From Lachnospira sp. (lineage in GTDB: Bacteria > Bacillota > Clostridia > Lachnospirales > Lachnospiraceae): 64,000 nucleotides of DNA. Shown here piece by piece: positions 1 to 8,328 of the stretch. Positions within the stretch are counted from its first letter, which is position 1. Every line of letters begins with the position of its first letter. The translations under genes were made by a program, and so were the position numbers. The DNA lies in contig SVDX01000006.1 of assembly GCA_015057605.1 (NCBI GenBank), forward strand, positions 41,202 through 105,201, written 5' to 3'. The notes under the pieces were generated by a model. That model was not told the DNA's origin and ran no database searches. It saw nothing but the letters and a program-made list of their open reading frames with translations.

Positions 1-217
1 TCATAACCTTATTTTCACGCAGTTTTTTTAATACCGAAATGCCATCCATTTTAGGCATCATTATATCCATAATAATACCATCATACTCTGAATTAAGCGC
101 ATAATCCAGTGCATCCTGACCATTATAAACCTGTTCAATTGTGTAATTATTATTTTTTAAAATAACCGCAATAGCACGCGATAAATCTTTTTCATCTTCT
201 GCTAATAATAGTTTCAT
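1..217 (-). CDS. Response regulator receiver domain, 3' part cut off by window edge
   Basis: The first 72 residues can be read on the minus strand from an ATG at 217. They form the start of a CheY-like receiver domain. The acidic pair follows LLLAED (E7, D8), and the phospho-acceptor is D51 in IIMDIMMPKMDG. An OmpR-type output domain would usually follow, but it lies outside the window, so the DNA target is unknown. No histidine kinase is visible here. A GGAGAG ribosome site precedes the ATG. The receiver fold is clear and the regulator class is not. Confidence 0.85.
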   Translation of the reverse strand, partial: MKLLLAEDEKDLSRAIAVILKNNNYTIEQVYNGQDALDYALNSEYDGIIMDIMMPKMDGISVLKKLRENKVM

Positions 218-288
218 ATCGCTCTCCTACATTCATTTTAAACTTTTTCGCCTTCATCAAAAGCTTATCAGAATTAGTTTAAATTAAC

Positions 289-621
289 TTAAATTGCGGA
301 ATGAAACCAAAAAACTTTTACTGGTTCATCTGGGCTTTTAGATTTTACAGTGTGCTTAACGCCTGGCAATGCAACAAATGATGTACCAGGATATACCTCA
401 AACTCTAAATCATCAAGTTTTGCATAACCTTCACCACTTAACACAAAAAATCCTTCCTGGTCGTCATGCACACCTCCAAAGCCATATTCTGTACCGCTAT
501 ACACTGTTATTCCCGAACAACAACCAGCAACACAACCGTTATCAGTTCCCAAAAATCTAAGTCCACCACCATTGACCTTTTGTTTTTCTAATGCTTCTTC
601 TAAATGAATATATGGTTTCAT
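289..621 (-). CDS. Small cupin-fold protein
   Basis: A 110-residue single-domain cupin. Motif 1 is around GGVHDDQEGFFVLSGEG (residues about 49-66) and motif 2 around PGTSFVALPGVKHTVK (about 78-93). The second motif keeps the metal-binding histidine and the first keeps one histidine and one glutamate, so metal binding is plausible but reduced. Small cupins of this type act as sugar-phosphate isomerases, dioxygenases or ligand sensors, and the sequence does not decide among them. An AAAGGAGG site stands five bases before the ATG. It lies just downstream of the GH105 gene but beyond a hairpin terminator, so it is only partly co-expressed. Confidence 0.75.
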   Translation of the reverse strand: MKPYIHLEEALEKQKVNGGGLRFLGTDNGCVAGCCSGITVYSGTEYGFGGVHDDQEGFFVLSGEGYAKLDDLEFEVYPGTSFVALPGVKHTVKSKSPDEPVKVFWFHSAI

Positions 622-640
622 AATATCCTCCTTTATTTAG

Positions 641-671
641 AAAACACCCTCTATAACAACTATAGAGGGTG
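641..671 (-). terminator. Rho-independent terminator after GH105
   Basis: A perfect 11-bp stem (645-655 with 661-671) and a 5-base loop, followed on the minus strand by TTTT. It lies between the GH105 stop and the cupin start. Confidence 0.8.
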
Positions 672-688
672 CAATATATAAATGCTAA

Positions 689-1822
689 TTATTTTTTATA
701 TCTTAATAACTCTGTATATGCTAACAAGAATGGTCCTACACCCTTAGCATCATCCTGTACAATTGGTTCTGACATATAATATGCATATGTTCCATCTCTT
801 CTGCCTTTGCCACCAAGTCCAGCAACTAAACAGATACCATCTAAATGCATCTCGCCATCAATTGTACGTAAGTACTTATCACAGATACCGTTGATAGCCT
901 TTTCACCATATTCTCTATACTTTTCTGGTAAGAAGCCTAATCTTACACCCTTAAGTAATGAATATGCCATAATTGAGCTACCACTTGTTTCAAGATAGTT
1001 CTTATCCATACCGCCAAAGTTAACTACCTGATACCACATACCTGATTCATCCTGATACTTCAACATAGAATCCATTAAGTCTACATAAGCATCCTTCATC
1101 ATCTTAAACTCTTTATCGAATTTACCATCACTGTTATCAATCTTATCAAGTGTATCAAGAAGAGCCATTGAATACCAACCTATTGCTCTTAACCAAATAT
1201 TCTGTGATAAGCCTGTAACCTTGTCACACCAGAACATTTCTTTCTTAGTATCAATTGCATGATAGTACAGACCATTAAGTGGGTTACGTAAATTGTTAAT
1301 AACAAATTCAAATTGTTTAAATATATCTGGATAGTTCTTTCTATCATTAAATCTTGTCTCATATTCAAGATAGAATGGTTGTCCCATATATAAACCGTCT
1401 AACCACACCTGATTTGGATAAATATCCTTGTGCCAGAAGCTTCCTTGTTCTGTTCTTGGCATTAATTCAATCTGGCTATAAATTAAGTCGATAGCCTTGC
1501 GGTATTTTCCCTTACCTGTTAAATCATATAATTCAAATAAAGTCTTACCCGCATTAACATTATCAATATTCTTTTCATGAATATCATAACCATCGATCGT
1601 ACCATCTTCAAATACTCTGTAATCAATAAATGCATCTGCAAAATCAAAGTACTTCTTATCCTGAGTAATCGCATACATCTCTAATACAGCTTTAATCATA
1701 CACCCGTCAATATAATTCCACTTCGAAGGTAATCCTTGTTTTATCTTCTCAATATTCCACATTGGAGCTTCTGGAGTACTTTTCTCTAATAATTCGTCAA
1801 TATACTTTACAATAATATCCAT
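689..1822 (-). CDS. Glycoside hydrolase family 105, unsaturated rhamnogalacturonyl hydrolase
   Basis: A 377-residue protein with the (alpha/alpha)6-barrel signature of YteR/RhiN-type GH105 enzymes. These add water to the 4,5-unsaturated uronic acid left by pectate or rhamnogalacturonan lyases and so release the terminal sugar. D142 in QVWLDGLYMGQPF lines up with the catalytic Asp143 of Bacillus YteR, and D88 in NIDNVNAGK with the second acidic residue. No signal peptide is present, so it acts in the cytoplasm on imported oligosaccharides. No lyase, transporter or regulator of a pectin locus is adjacent. The family is secure; the exact substrate is inferred. Confidence 0.9.
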   Translation of the reverse strand: MDIIVKYIDELLEKSTPEAPMWNIEKIKQGLPSKWNYIDGCMIKAVLEMYAITQDKKYFDFADAFIDYRVFEDGTIDGYDIHEKNIDNVNAGKTLFELYDLTGKGKYRKAIDLIYSQIELMPRTEQGSFWHKDIYPNQVWLDGLYMGQPFYLEYETRFNDRKNYPDIFKQFEFVINNLRNPLNGLYYHAIDTKKEMFWCDKVTGLSQNIWLRAIGWYSMALLDTLDKIDNSDGKFDKEFKMMKDAYVDLMDSMLKYQDESGMWYQVVNFGGMDKNYLETSGSSIMAYSLLKGVRLGFLPEKYREYGEKAINGICDKYLRTIDGEMHLDGICLVAGLGGKGRRDGTYAYYMSEPIVQDDAKGVGPFLLAYTELLRYKK

Positions 1823-1940
1823 TAGCCATTTCTCCTATCATAGTAAATTCGTACTATAATTTTACAATATTTTTTCCATACTTTCAACTGTTTTTTAGCC
1901 ACTTAGTGGAAAAATTTACTGTTTTTTTGTTATGTTTACA

Positions 1941-3893
1941 TTATTCCGACACTTTAATCTCTTTGATTTCTTTTGTTCTTATCTCTTTACAAATTTCATC
2001 AACAAATACATCAAGTGCTTTTTGACCTTCATCACCATTGTAACGGCTTCTTACAGACACTAAACCTTCAGCCTCTTCCTTTTCGCCAACAATAAGCATA
2101 TAAGGAACTCTGTCAAGTCTTGTTTCTCTAATCTTGTATCCGATTTTCTCTGCTCTATGGTCAACAGTTGAATATACTCCATTATTCTTTAATGTTTCAT
2201 TAACCTTGTCTGCATATTCTTTATACTTTTCTGAAATAGGAAGTACTCTTACTTGTTCAGGACAAAGCCATGTTGGGAAAAGACCTGCGTACTTTTCAAT
2301 AAGCCATGCTAAAGTTCTTTCATAACAACCCATTGATGTTCTATGGATAATATAAGGTCTTACCTTTTCGCCCTTTTCATCAATGTAATACATATCAAAC
2401 TGTTCTGCTAAAAGTGCATCCCATTGAATTGTAATCATTGTATCTTCCTTGCCATAAACATTTTTAGCATTGATATCTACCTTAGGACCATAGAAAGCCG
2501 CTTCTCCAACATCTTCTGTAAATGGAATCTCAAGCTCTGTAAGAATATCTCTTATGTGTTGCTGTGTTTCTTCCCACACTTCTGGTTCACCAATATATTT
2601 TTCCTTATTATCAGGATCCCACTTTGATAAATGATATGTTACATCACTTTCAAGACCTAGTGTCTGTAAACAGTATTTTGCAAGTGCAATACAACCCTTA
2701 AACTCTTCTACCATCTGGTCTGGTCTTACAATTAAGTGACCTTCTGAAATAGTAAACTGTCTTACTCTTGTAAGGCCATGCATTTCGCCCGAATCTTCAT
2801 TTCTAAATAATGTTGATGTCTCACCATATCTTAATGGCAAATCTCTATATGACTTTTGGCTTGCCTTATAAACATAATATTGGAATGGGCATGTCATAGG
2901 ACGAAGTGCAAATACTTCCTTATCCTTTTCTTCATCACCTAACACAAACATACCATCCTTATAGTGATCCCAGTGACCTGAAATCTTATATAAATCTGAT
3001 TTTGCCATTAAAGGTGTCTTTGTTCTTACATAACCACGTCTTTCTTCTTCATCTTCAATCCAACGCTGTAATGTCTGAACCATTCTTACACCCTTTGGCA
3101 TAAGTAATGGAAGACCCTGACCTATAACATCAACAGTTGTAAATAATTCCATTTCACGACCTAATTTGTTGTGGTCACGAAGCTTAATATTTTCAAGGTA
3201 CTCAAGATATTCGTCAAGCTCAGCCTTTTTACTAAATGCTGTACCATAAATTCTTGTAAGCATTTTATTCTTTTCTGAACCTCTCCAGTATGCACCTGAA
3301 GAAGAAATAAGCTTAAATGCCTTAATATTCTTAGTGCTCATTAAGTGAGGACCTGCACAAAGGTCAACAAATTCGCCTTGTCTATAGAAAGAAATAACTG
3401 CATCCTCTGGTAAATCCATAATTAGTTCAACCTTATATGGCTCACCCTTTTCTTCCATAAATTTGATAGCTTCTGCTCTTGGTAAAGTAAACTTTTCAAG
3501 TTCAGCACCCTCTTTTATGATTTTTTTCATTTCAGCTTCAATCTTATCTAAATCATCTCTTGAGAAGGATTGTGCATCAAAATCATAGTAAAAGCCTGTA
3601 TCTATTGATGGTCCAATTGCTAATTTAGCTTCAGGATATAATCTCTTTACAGCTTCTGCCAAAACGTGCGATGTTGTATGTCTGTAAGCCGCCTTACCCT
3701 TTTCATCATTAAATGTAAGAATGTTTAAAGAACAGTCCTTATCAACTATTGTTCTTAAATCAACAACCTCTCCATCAACTTCACCGGCACAAGCCATTCT
3801 TGCTAAGCCTTCACTAATGTCTGATGCTATTTCATAAACAGACATTGCGCTTTCATACTCTTTAAATGAGCCATCTTTTAATGTTACTTTCAT
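1941..3893 (-). CDS. thrS: Threonyl-tRNA synthetase
   Basis: A 650-residue class II synthetase that charges tRNA-Thr. The N-terminal TGS domain (about 1-62) is followed by the editing domain with HTTSHVLAEAVKRLYP (about 73-88) and a CAGPHL segment. The catalytic core has MTCPFQYYVYK and the motif 2 segment FRNEDSGEMHGLTRVRQF, and the anticodon-binding domain occupies about 545-650. Length is normal and no key residue is missing. AAAGGAG lies upstream of the ATG. It is monocistronic behind a T-box leader, so expression should rise when uncharged tRNA-Thr accumulates. Confidence 0.98.
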   Translation of the reverse strand: MKVTLKDGSFKEYESAMSVYEIASDISEGLARMACAGEVDGEVVDLRTIVDKDCSLNILTFNDEKGKAAYRHTTSHVLAEAVKRLYPEAKLAIGPSIDTGFYYDFDAQSFSRDDLDKIEAEMKKIIKEGAELEKFTLPRAEAIKFMEEKGEPYKVELIMDLPEDAVISFYRQGEFVDLCAGPHLMSTKNIKAFKLISSSGAYWRGSEKNKMLTRIYGTAFSKKAELDEYLEYLENIKLRDHNKLGREMELFTTVDVIGQGLPLLMPKGVRMVQTLQRWIEDEEERRGYVRTKTPLMAKSDLYKISGHWDHYKDGMFVLGDEEKDKEVFALRPMTCPFQYYVYKASQKSYRDLPLRYGETSTLFRNEDSGEMHGLTRVRQFTISEGHLIVRPDQMVEEFKGCIALAKYCLQTLGLESDVTYHLSKWDPDNKEKYIGEPEVWEETQQHIRDILTELEIPFTEDVGEAAFYGPKVDINAKNVYGKEDTMITIQWDALLAEQFDMYYIDEKGEKVRPYIIHRTSMGCYERTLAWLIEKYAGLFPTWLCPEQVRVLPISEKYKEYADKVNETLKNNGVYSTVDHRAEKIGYKIRETRLDRVPYMLIVGEKEEAEGLVSVRSRYNGDEGQKALDVFVDEICKEIRTKEIKEIKVSE

Positions 3894-3939
3894 TGTATAT
3901 TCTCCTTTAAATAAATTTTACTATATTTAATAAAATAAT

Positions 3940-4056
3940 AAAGTGGACAAGTGCACTCTTAATACGCGATAATTTACACTCATATAAGACTTGTTACACT
4001 TTGTACGCATCCCACGAAGTATTTTTGTTTAATAGATTTCCTATTAAACAAAAAAA
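3940..4056 (-). repeat. Dispersed intergenic repeat, copy A
   Basis: The block 3940-3986 matches 42625-42671 at 40 of 47 positions without gaps, and 4037-4056 matches 42685-42704 at 19 of 20. The segment between them is about 50 bases here and about 13 in the other copy. Here it includes half of a 14-bp inverted repeat (4022-4035 with 4041-4054). The element lies between the T-box terminator and thrS, so it would be part of the read-through mRNA. It has no coding capacity. Confidence 0.7.
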
Positions 4057-4285
4057 TCCCTTTCTGTATACAAATACAGAAAGGGACGAGTATTCTTATT
4101 CTCGCGGTTCCACCCTAATTGCTCTCATAATATGAGAACCACTTTTTATGATTATAACGGAATCACCGGGCCGGATTGGGGCCACTCAGAGGTAGTTTTC
4201 ATATACCCTTTCATAAAGCACTCTCAGCACCGGCTTTTCTCTGTAACTTCCAGATATATTACTCTTCTCTTCAACGTGTTATATT
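4047..4285 (-). promoter_or_regulatory. T-box riboswitch (threonine), upstream of thrS
   Basis: The canonical T-box sequence AGGGTGGAACCGCG is read on the minus strand at 4102-4115. Upstream, the Stem I specifier region reads GAAAACTACCTCTGAGT, with the codon ACC (threonine) at 4191-4193, and it is preceded by the GGTGCTGAGAGTG segment. A terminator hairpin (4057-4086) with a U-run follows. Uncharged tRNA-Thr would pair with the specifier and T-box and favour antitermination. Threonine specificity agrees with thrS downstream. Confidence 0.95.
4050..4086 (-). terminator. T-box expression-platform terminator
   Basis: A perfect 13-bp stem (4057-4069 with 4074-4086) and a 4-base loop, followed on the minus strand by seven T residues. 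It competes with the antiterminator that contains the T-box sequence. Confidence 0.9.
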
Positions 4286-4288
4286 AAA

Positions 4289-4996
4289 TTATAAATATGC
4301 ACTGTAGATATCACCCATTGAATAATTGTAGCTGTATGCACCACCTGCATTATATGTGTTAGCTCTATTAATCTCTGTATTAGCATTATGTTCTACCATA
4401 GCTGCTCTTACAGAAACATTATACGCATACGAGCCTGTACCATTAAATAATGTCTTGGCAATATTCATATCTGCTTCCTTCAATGTCTTTTCATCTAATT
4501 CTAATGTGAAATCTGCATTAACCTTAATACCAAGCTTTTCAAGTAAGCCATCATTAGCTTCTGTCATTCTTATAATACTTGAAGTATTACTTGCGATGGA
4601 GCTTGTGTTAGCTTCTTGCGTTGCTTCAATAAGTGTATTGTAATCTTCTACAAACTTCTTAACATTGTCAACAATCTTATCTGTGTCGTATTTACCAGCT
4701 TCATCCTTTGCAAAAACAGAGTTGCGACCCTGTTTAACAATCTCTCCTGCTGTCTTAGATAAATCTGTTGCAGCCTCTCTCATAGATACGAGATTCTTCG
4801 ATGAATCCTCTGAAGTACTTATAGATGCTTTCTCTCCGTTCTTAGCATAGTAAGCTGTAAGCAGTTTCTTATACGAACCATTCTTGATACTATAATAATC
4901 ACTTAGCATACTTGTACTTGATGTAGCTGATGTGGAGGTTCCCATTGAAAATAATGAGTTAACTCCGGAACTTCCTATTCCATAAAAATTCGTCAT
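4289..4996 (-). CDS. FliD-like protein of unknown role
   Basis: About 235 residues from the ATG at 4996. An upstream in-frame GTG at 5005 lies inside the AAAGGAGTG ribosome site and is unlikely to be used. The N-terminus is Ser/Thr-rich. The middle (about 100-175) has DKIVDNVKKFVEDYNTLI, then LLEKLGIKVNADFTLELDE, which resembles the C-terminal domain of the flagellar cap protein FliD. The FliD N-terminal domain is absent and there are no flagellar genes nearby. It has no signal peptide. It is monocistronic with its own promoter. It may be a cell-surface or secreted filament-related protein, or a degenerate relative. The resemblance is judged by eye only. Confidence 0.55.
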   Translation of the reverse strand: MTNFYGIGSSGVNSLFSMGTSTSATSSTSMLSDYYSIKNGSYKKLLTAYYAKNGEKASISTSEDSSKNLVSMREAATDLSKTAGEIVKQGRNSVFAKDEAGKYDTDKIVDNVKKFVEDYNTLIEATQEANTSSIASNTSSIIRMTEANDGLLEKLGIKVNADFTLELDEKTLKEADMNIAKTLFNGTGSYAYNVSVRAAMVEHNANTEINRANTYNAGGAYSYNYSMGDIYSAYL

Positions 4997-5050
4997 ATAA
5001 ATCACTCCTTTATATTATGACATGAAAACAGTCCATTGTTTCCTAACTTT

Positions 5051-5079
5051 ATTATATACCTTTAAGTTTGATTTTGCAA
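5051..5079 (-). promoter_or_regulatory. Sigma-A-type promoter of the FliD-like gene
   Basis: Minus strand TTGCAA (5074-5079), 17-base spacer, TATAAT (5051-5056). It overlaps the intergenic end of the preceding gene. Confidence 0.75.
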
Positions 5080-5082
5080 GCA

Positions 5083-6009
5083 CTACATTACTTCTATTTC
5101 TTCCCTAAAATAATACCACTCTGGCATAAGGACAACATTTTCACATAACGAAGGCTTACCAACTACCAGATACAACTTATTTTTTCTTCCTGCAAAAGGT
5201 AAAACATTTGTATCAATCATAGTATCGGCTATGTGTATATTCTTATCTTCACTAATTGGATTTTTTTCATCCATTTGCTTAACAATATCATAAAATTCCA
5301 TCGGATTATTTATGTACTTTGGTAAATCTGTGTATGCAAGCTTTCTAACGGTATTAGTAAGCACATCACTTCCAGGAAATGCTCCTATATAAACAGTACC
5401 TATTTGCCAGATCTTTTCCTGTTCTTCTATAATGCGTTTTGCATCAGCTTCACATTCTGAATATACTTTTGTATATTTAAGCGAATCAAATTTAATGCTA
5501 TCTAAATGTTTTTCATATAAATCCTTGTTATGAAATGCAAAATTTTCGCCTAAAATCTTTGCCAATTCTTCACTACTTACTTCCTTCTTTTCATAGTCAA
5601 ATTTGGTGCGTAGCATCTTTTCGCTTTTAAATATCTTATAGATTTTTATAATACTTATAATTATCATAAATCCAAATAAGATAAAGGTCACTGCCCACCA
5701 TTGCCATGCAGAAAGAATTATTGCTTCTCTTGGATTATCCTCAAAATAATACATTACTATTTCGTTTTCAAAATCATTTTTCATGAATTTATCCACTGTT
5801 ACATAGATTACTTCACCAGTTTTTGTTGTAATCTGTGCTCCATATATTTCATCATATACAGCCACTGTTTTTACGCCATTAAACTTGTAATCCATTTCTG
5901 TTGCAAATGTCATTAAGGTTACAATTAAAGACGCAAGTCCTATTGCGAACACAACAATCCATATAGTTGCTTCATAAAAGCCTTCTTTTAATTTATCGCT
6001 TTTTAGCAT
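5083..6009 (-). CDS. Two-helix membrane protein, unknown function
   Basis: A 308-residue protein that I do not recognise. Hydrophobic helices lie at about 14-36 and 103-126. Between them is an extracytoplasmic loop of about 70 residues (VKTVAVYDEIYGAQITTKTG region) of the kind seen in DUF3592-like proteins. A soluble C-terminal domain of about 180 residues follows. The start codon overlaps the end of the GH43 gene by 7 bases, so the two are translationally coupled. AGGAGA lies eight bases before the ATG. The coupling suggests a shared mRNA but not necessarily a shared pathway. Confidence 0.7.
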   Translation of the reverse strand: MLKSDKLKEGFYEATIWIVVFAIGLASLIVTLMTFATEMDYKFNGVKTVAVYDEIYGAQITTKTGEVIYVTVDKFMKNDFENEIVMYYFEDNPREAIILSAWQWWAVTFILFGFMIIISIIKIYKIFKSEKMLRTKFDYEKKEVSSEELAKILGENFAFHNKDLYEKHLDSIKFDSLKYTKVYSECEADAKRIIEEQEKIWQIGTVYIGAFPGSDVLTNTVRKLAYTDLPKYINNPMEFYDIVKQMDEKNPISEDKNIHIADTMIDTNVLPFAGRKNKLYLVVGKPSLCENVVLMPEWYYFREEIEVM

Positions 6010-7559
6010 AAAGCATCTCTCCTATTTTCATATTTAAACCAATCAAAATCGGCTGGAATTCTGCTGCCACAACCACCATTATTTGCATATATGCCCACTA
6101 AGGTTCCTGTATGTCTCTTTGGATCATCAGGTACTCCTTCATCACAAAGATAAATACAATTTTCCAGTGTAGCTACCTTTGTCCAGTTTTCATTATCATA
6201 GCTATAATAACAGGTTCTTGTAAGACCGCTAACTACAACCTTTAGATATATCGCCTGCTCCTTAATATTATCAACTTCAGCCACAAGCTCTTCACCATGA
6301 TTACGGTTAATTACAACTTGTAGTTTACGTTCTTGTTCATAGCACAAAGAAAAACGTGCATATGTAGCAGTACTGTAATAGCAGGTAATACCTGCCTGCT
6401 CGCCATTCTTTGTTGGATAAAACTCAAGCTTAGTAGAGGCTTCGTAATTAAATTCTTCCTCTCTTCTTACCAATGTATTTTTAGCTCTAATTTCATTTAA
6501 GGTACCATCAAGTGTCCATATTCTAAAATGTCCCGGTCTTTCTGTAAGCGAACACGAACCAAGCGCAGGATTTCTTACAAATTCCCATTCAAGATTTAAT
6601 TTGTCACTATCAAAATCATCAAAATAATTCTTCTTATATGTTACTGTTTCAAAGTCTGGTACAAGCTGTTCTTTACTTGGTCCCTTGCCTTCATTTACCA
6701 CAAACCAACCGTCATCTGTAAATCTTACAGGATCAAGTGCCGACTCTCTTCCTATGGTTGTATAATTACCACCATTACGTCGGCCACAAAGATAGTACAT
6801 CCACCAGTCGCCATTCTGTGTTTGAACTAATTTACCATGCCCCGCTCTTTGTATCTCTTCATCAGGATTTAACTGTCTCATAACAGGGTTATATGGCGAT
6901 GGCTCATATTCACCAAAAAGCGAAGTTGAACGTGCTACATTTATACCATGACCTATGCCTGTACCACCCTCAGCTAATATGGCATAATAATAACCATCTT
7001 TCTTCAAAATGTGCGGTCCTTCAGGGCAACGCTCACCAGTACCTGGCCAAAGTGTTATAGGCTCACCCATAACATATTTACCATCATCACTTAACGGTAC
7101 TGCACGTGCTCCCGGTGCAATTATCATATAATGCTTGCCATCATCATCTACAAAATGTGATGGGTCAATATTATCAACTTCCAAAAATACAGGTTTAGAG
7201 TATGGTCCCTCTGGTCTTTCAGAGCACACCATTAACTGTCTTCTAAGTACATTGTTATCACGCTTACCATCTCCATTTAAACGTAAGGTAGCATAAATAT
7301 AAAACATACCGTTACAATAAGAAATATCCGGTGCCCATATGCCATGAGAATCCTTAATATCCGATATATCAAGATACTCATTATTGGTTATCGCATGTCC
7401 TATAACCTCCCAATGTACCATATCCTTTGAATGCGATATAGGTATCGCAGGGAAATATTGAAATGAGGAATTAACCATATAATAATCCTCACCCACCCTT
7501 ATAACTGACGGATCTGGAAAGAAACCTCTCTGAACTGGATTTGAATACACTTTTTTCAT
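6003..7559 (-). CDS. Glycoside hydrolase family 43 (beta-xylosidase/arabinofuranosidase type)
   Basis: A 518-residue protein. The five-bladed propeller (about 1-300) has the catalytic base D16 in FFPDPSVI, the pKa-modulating D132 in IDPSHFVDDDGKHY and the general acid E180 in ERCPEGPHI. A C-terminal jelly-roll of the GH43 C2 type (about 315-510) follows. The family removes xylose or arabinose from hemicellulose or pectin side chains. No signal peptide is visible, so it works on imported oligosaccharides. It overlaps the next gene downstream. Substrate specificity cannot be decided by eye. Confidence 0.92.
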   Translation of the reverse strand: MKKVYSNPVQRGFFPDPSVIRVGEDYYMVNSSFQYFPAIPISHSKDMVHWEVIGHAITNNEYLDISDIKDSHGIWAPDISYCNGMFYIYATLRLNGDGKRDNNVLRRQLMVCSERPEGPYSKPVFLEVDNIDPSHFVDDDGKHYMIIAPGARAVPLSDDGKYVMGEPITLWPGTGERCPEGPHILKKDGYYYAILAEGGTGIGHGINVARSTSLFGEYEPSPYNPVMRQLNPDEEIQRAGHGKLVQTQNGDWWMYYLCGRRNGGNYTTIGRESALDPVRFTDDGWFVVNEGKGPSKEQLVPDFETVTYKKNYFDDFDSDKLNLEWEFVRNPALGSCSLTERPGHFRIWTLDGTLNEIRAKNTLVRREEEFNYEASTKLEFYPTKNGEQAGITCYYSTATYARFSLCYEQERKLQVVINRNHGEELVAEVDNIKEQAIYLKVVVSGLTRTCYYSYDNENWTKVATLENCIYLCDEGVPDDPKRHTGTLVGIYANNGGCGSRIPADFDWFKYENRRDALC

Positions 7560-7570
7560 ATTTTACCTCC

Positions 7571-7599
7571 TTGCATACACACTCAAAAGATGATATAAT
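7571..7599 (+). promoter_or_regulatory. Promoter of the PAP2 gene
   Basis: TTGCAT (7571-7576), 17-base spacer, TATAAT (7594-7599). The -35 abuts the ribosome site of the divergent GH43 gene. Confidence 0.75.
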
Positions 7600-7629
7600 G
7601 CTTTCTAAATTACAAAAAGGACGTTTTAC

Positions 7630-8265
7630 ATGAAAGAATTTATTAAAACACATAAGCACGCAGCATTTTTCTTATATCTACTCATATATCTTCCTTGGTT
7701 TATGTTATTAGAAAAGCACGTTGTTACTGATTATAATATAATACATATTCCATTTGATGACAAGATACCATTTATTGAATACTTTATAGTACCGTATCTT
7801 TTATGGTTCCCATATGTTGGATTTGCCTATGTTTATTTCTTCTTTAAGGATAAACAAACATTCATTAAAATGGCAACCTTCCTTACAATCGGAATGACAT
7901 TTTTCCTGATACTTTGTAGCATTTATCCAAATGGTCTTCCAGCAAATTACAGACCAGACTTTGATACACTCGGACGCGATAATATATTTATTGATTTAGT
8001 TAAGACTTTATATTCTTCCGACACTTCAACAAATGTATTACCAAGCATCCACGTATTTAACTCACTTGGAGTTCATATCGCATTTATGAAACACAAGGAT
8101 TTTAAGTATCCAAAGCTTATAAAGGGCGCATCCCTTGTCCTTTGTACACTTATCTGCTTTGCAACCGTTTGCTTAAAGCAACATTCAATCCTTGATGTAA
8201 TTGCAGCATTTGCACTTGCTGCGGTATTGTATCCGTTGATATTTATGAGAAAGAAAAAGATATAA
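7630..8265 (+). CDS. PAP2-family membrane phosphatase
   Basis: A 211-residue integral membrane protein with about five or six helices. It carries the reduced PAP2 signature: PSIH with His141, and CLKQHSILD with His185 and Asp189 as the nucleophile and charge-relay pair. This subgroup removes phosphate from lipid phosphates, or transfers head groups like inositol-phosphoceramide synthase relatives. Substrate is unknown. It is a single gene with its own promoter and a shared bidirectional terminator. Confidence 0.8.
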   Translation: MKEFIKTHKHAAFFLYLLIYLPWFMLLEKHVVTDYNIIHIPFDDKIPFIEYFIVPYLLWFPYVGFAYVYFFFKDKQTFIKMATFLTIGMTFFLILCSIYPNGLPANYRPDFDTLGRDNIFIDLVKTLYSSDTSTNVLPSIHVFNSLGVHIAFMKHKDFKYPKLIKGASLVLCTLICFATVCLKQHSILDVIAAFALAAVLYPLIFMRKKKI

Positions 8266-8268
8266 AGT

Positions 8269-8306
8269 AAAAACATCTGCAAAATTTTAATTTGCAGATG
8301 TTTTTT
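8269..8306. terminator. Bidirectional terminator
   Basis: A long near-perfect hairpin (AAAAACATCTGCAAA with its complement) with A and T runs on either side. It can serve both the PAP2 gene and the convergent leucine-rich-repeat genes. Confidence 0.85.
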
Positions 8307-8328
8307 ATAATGCAGTCTCTAACTACCA

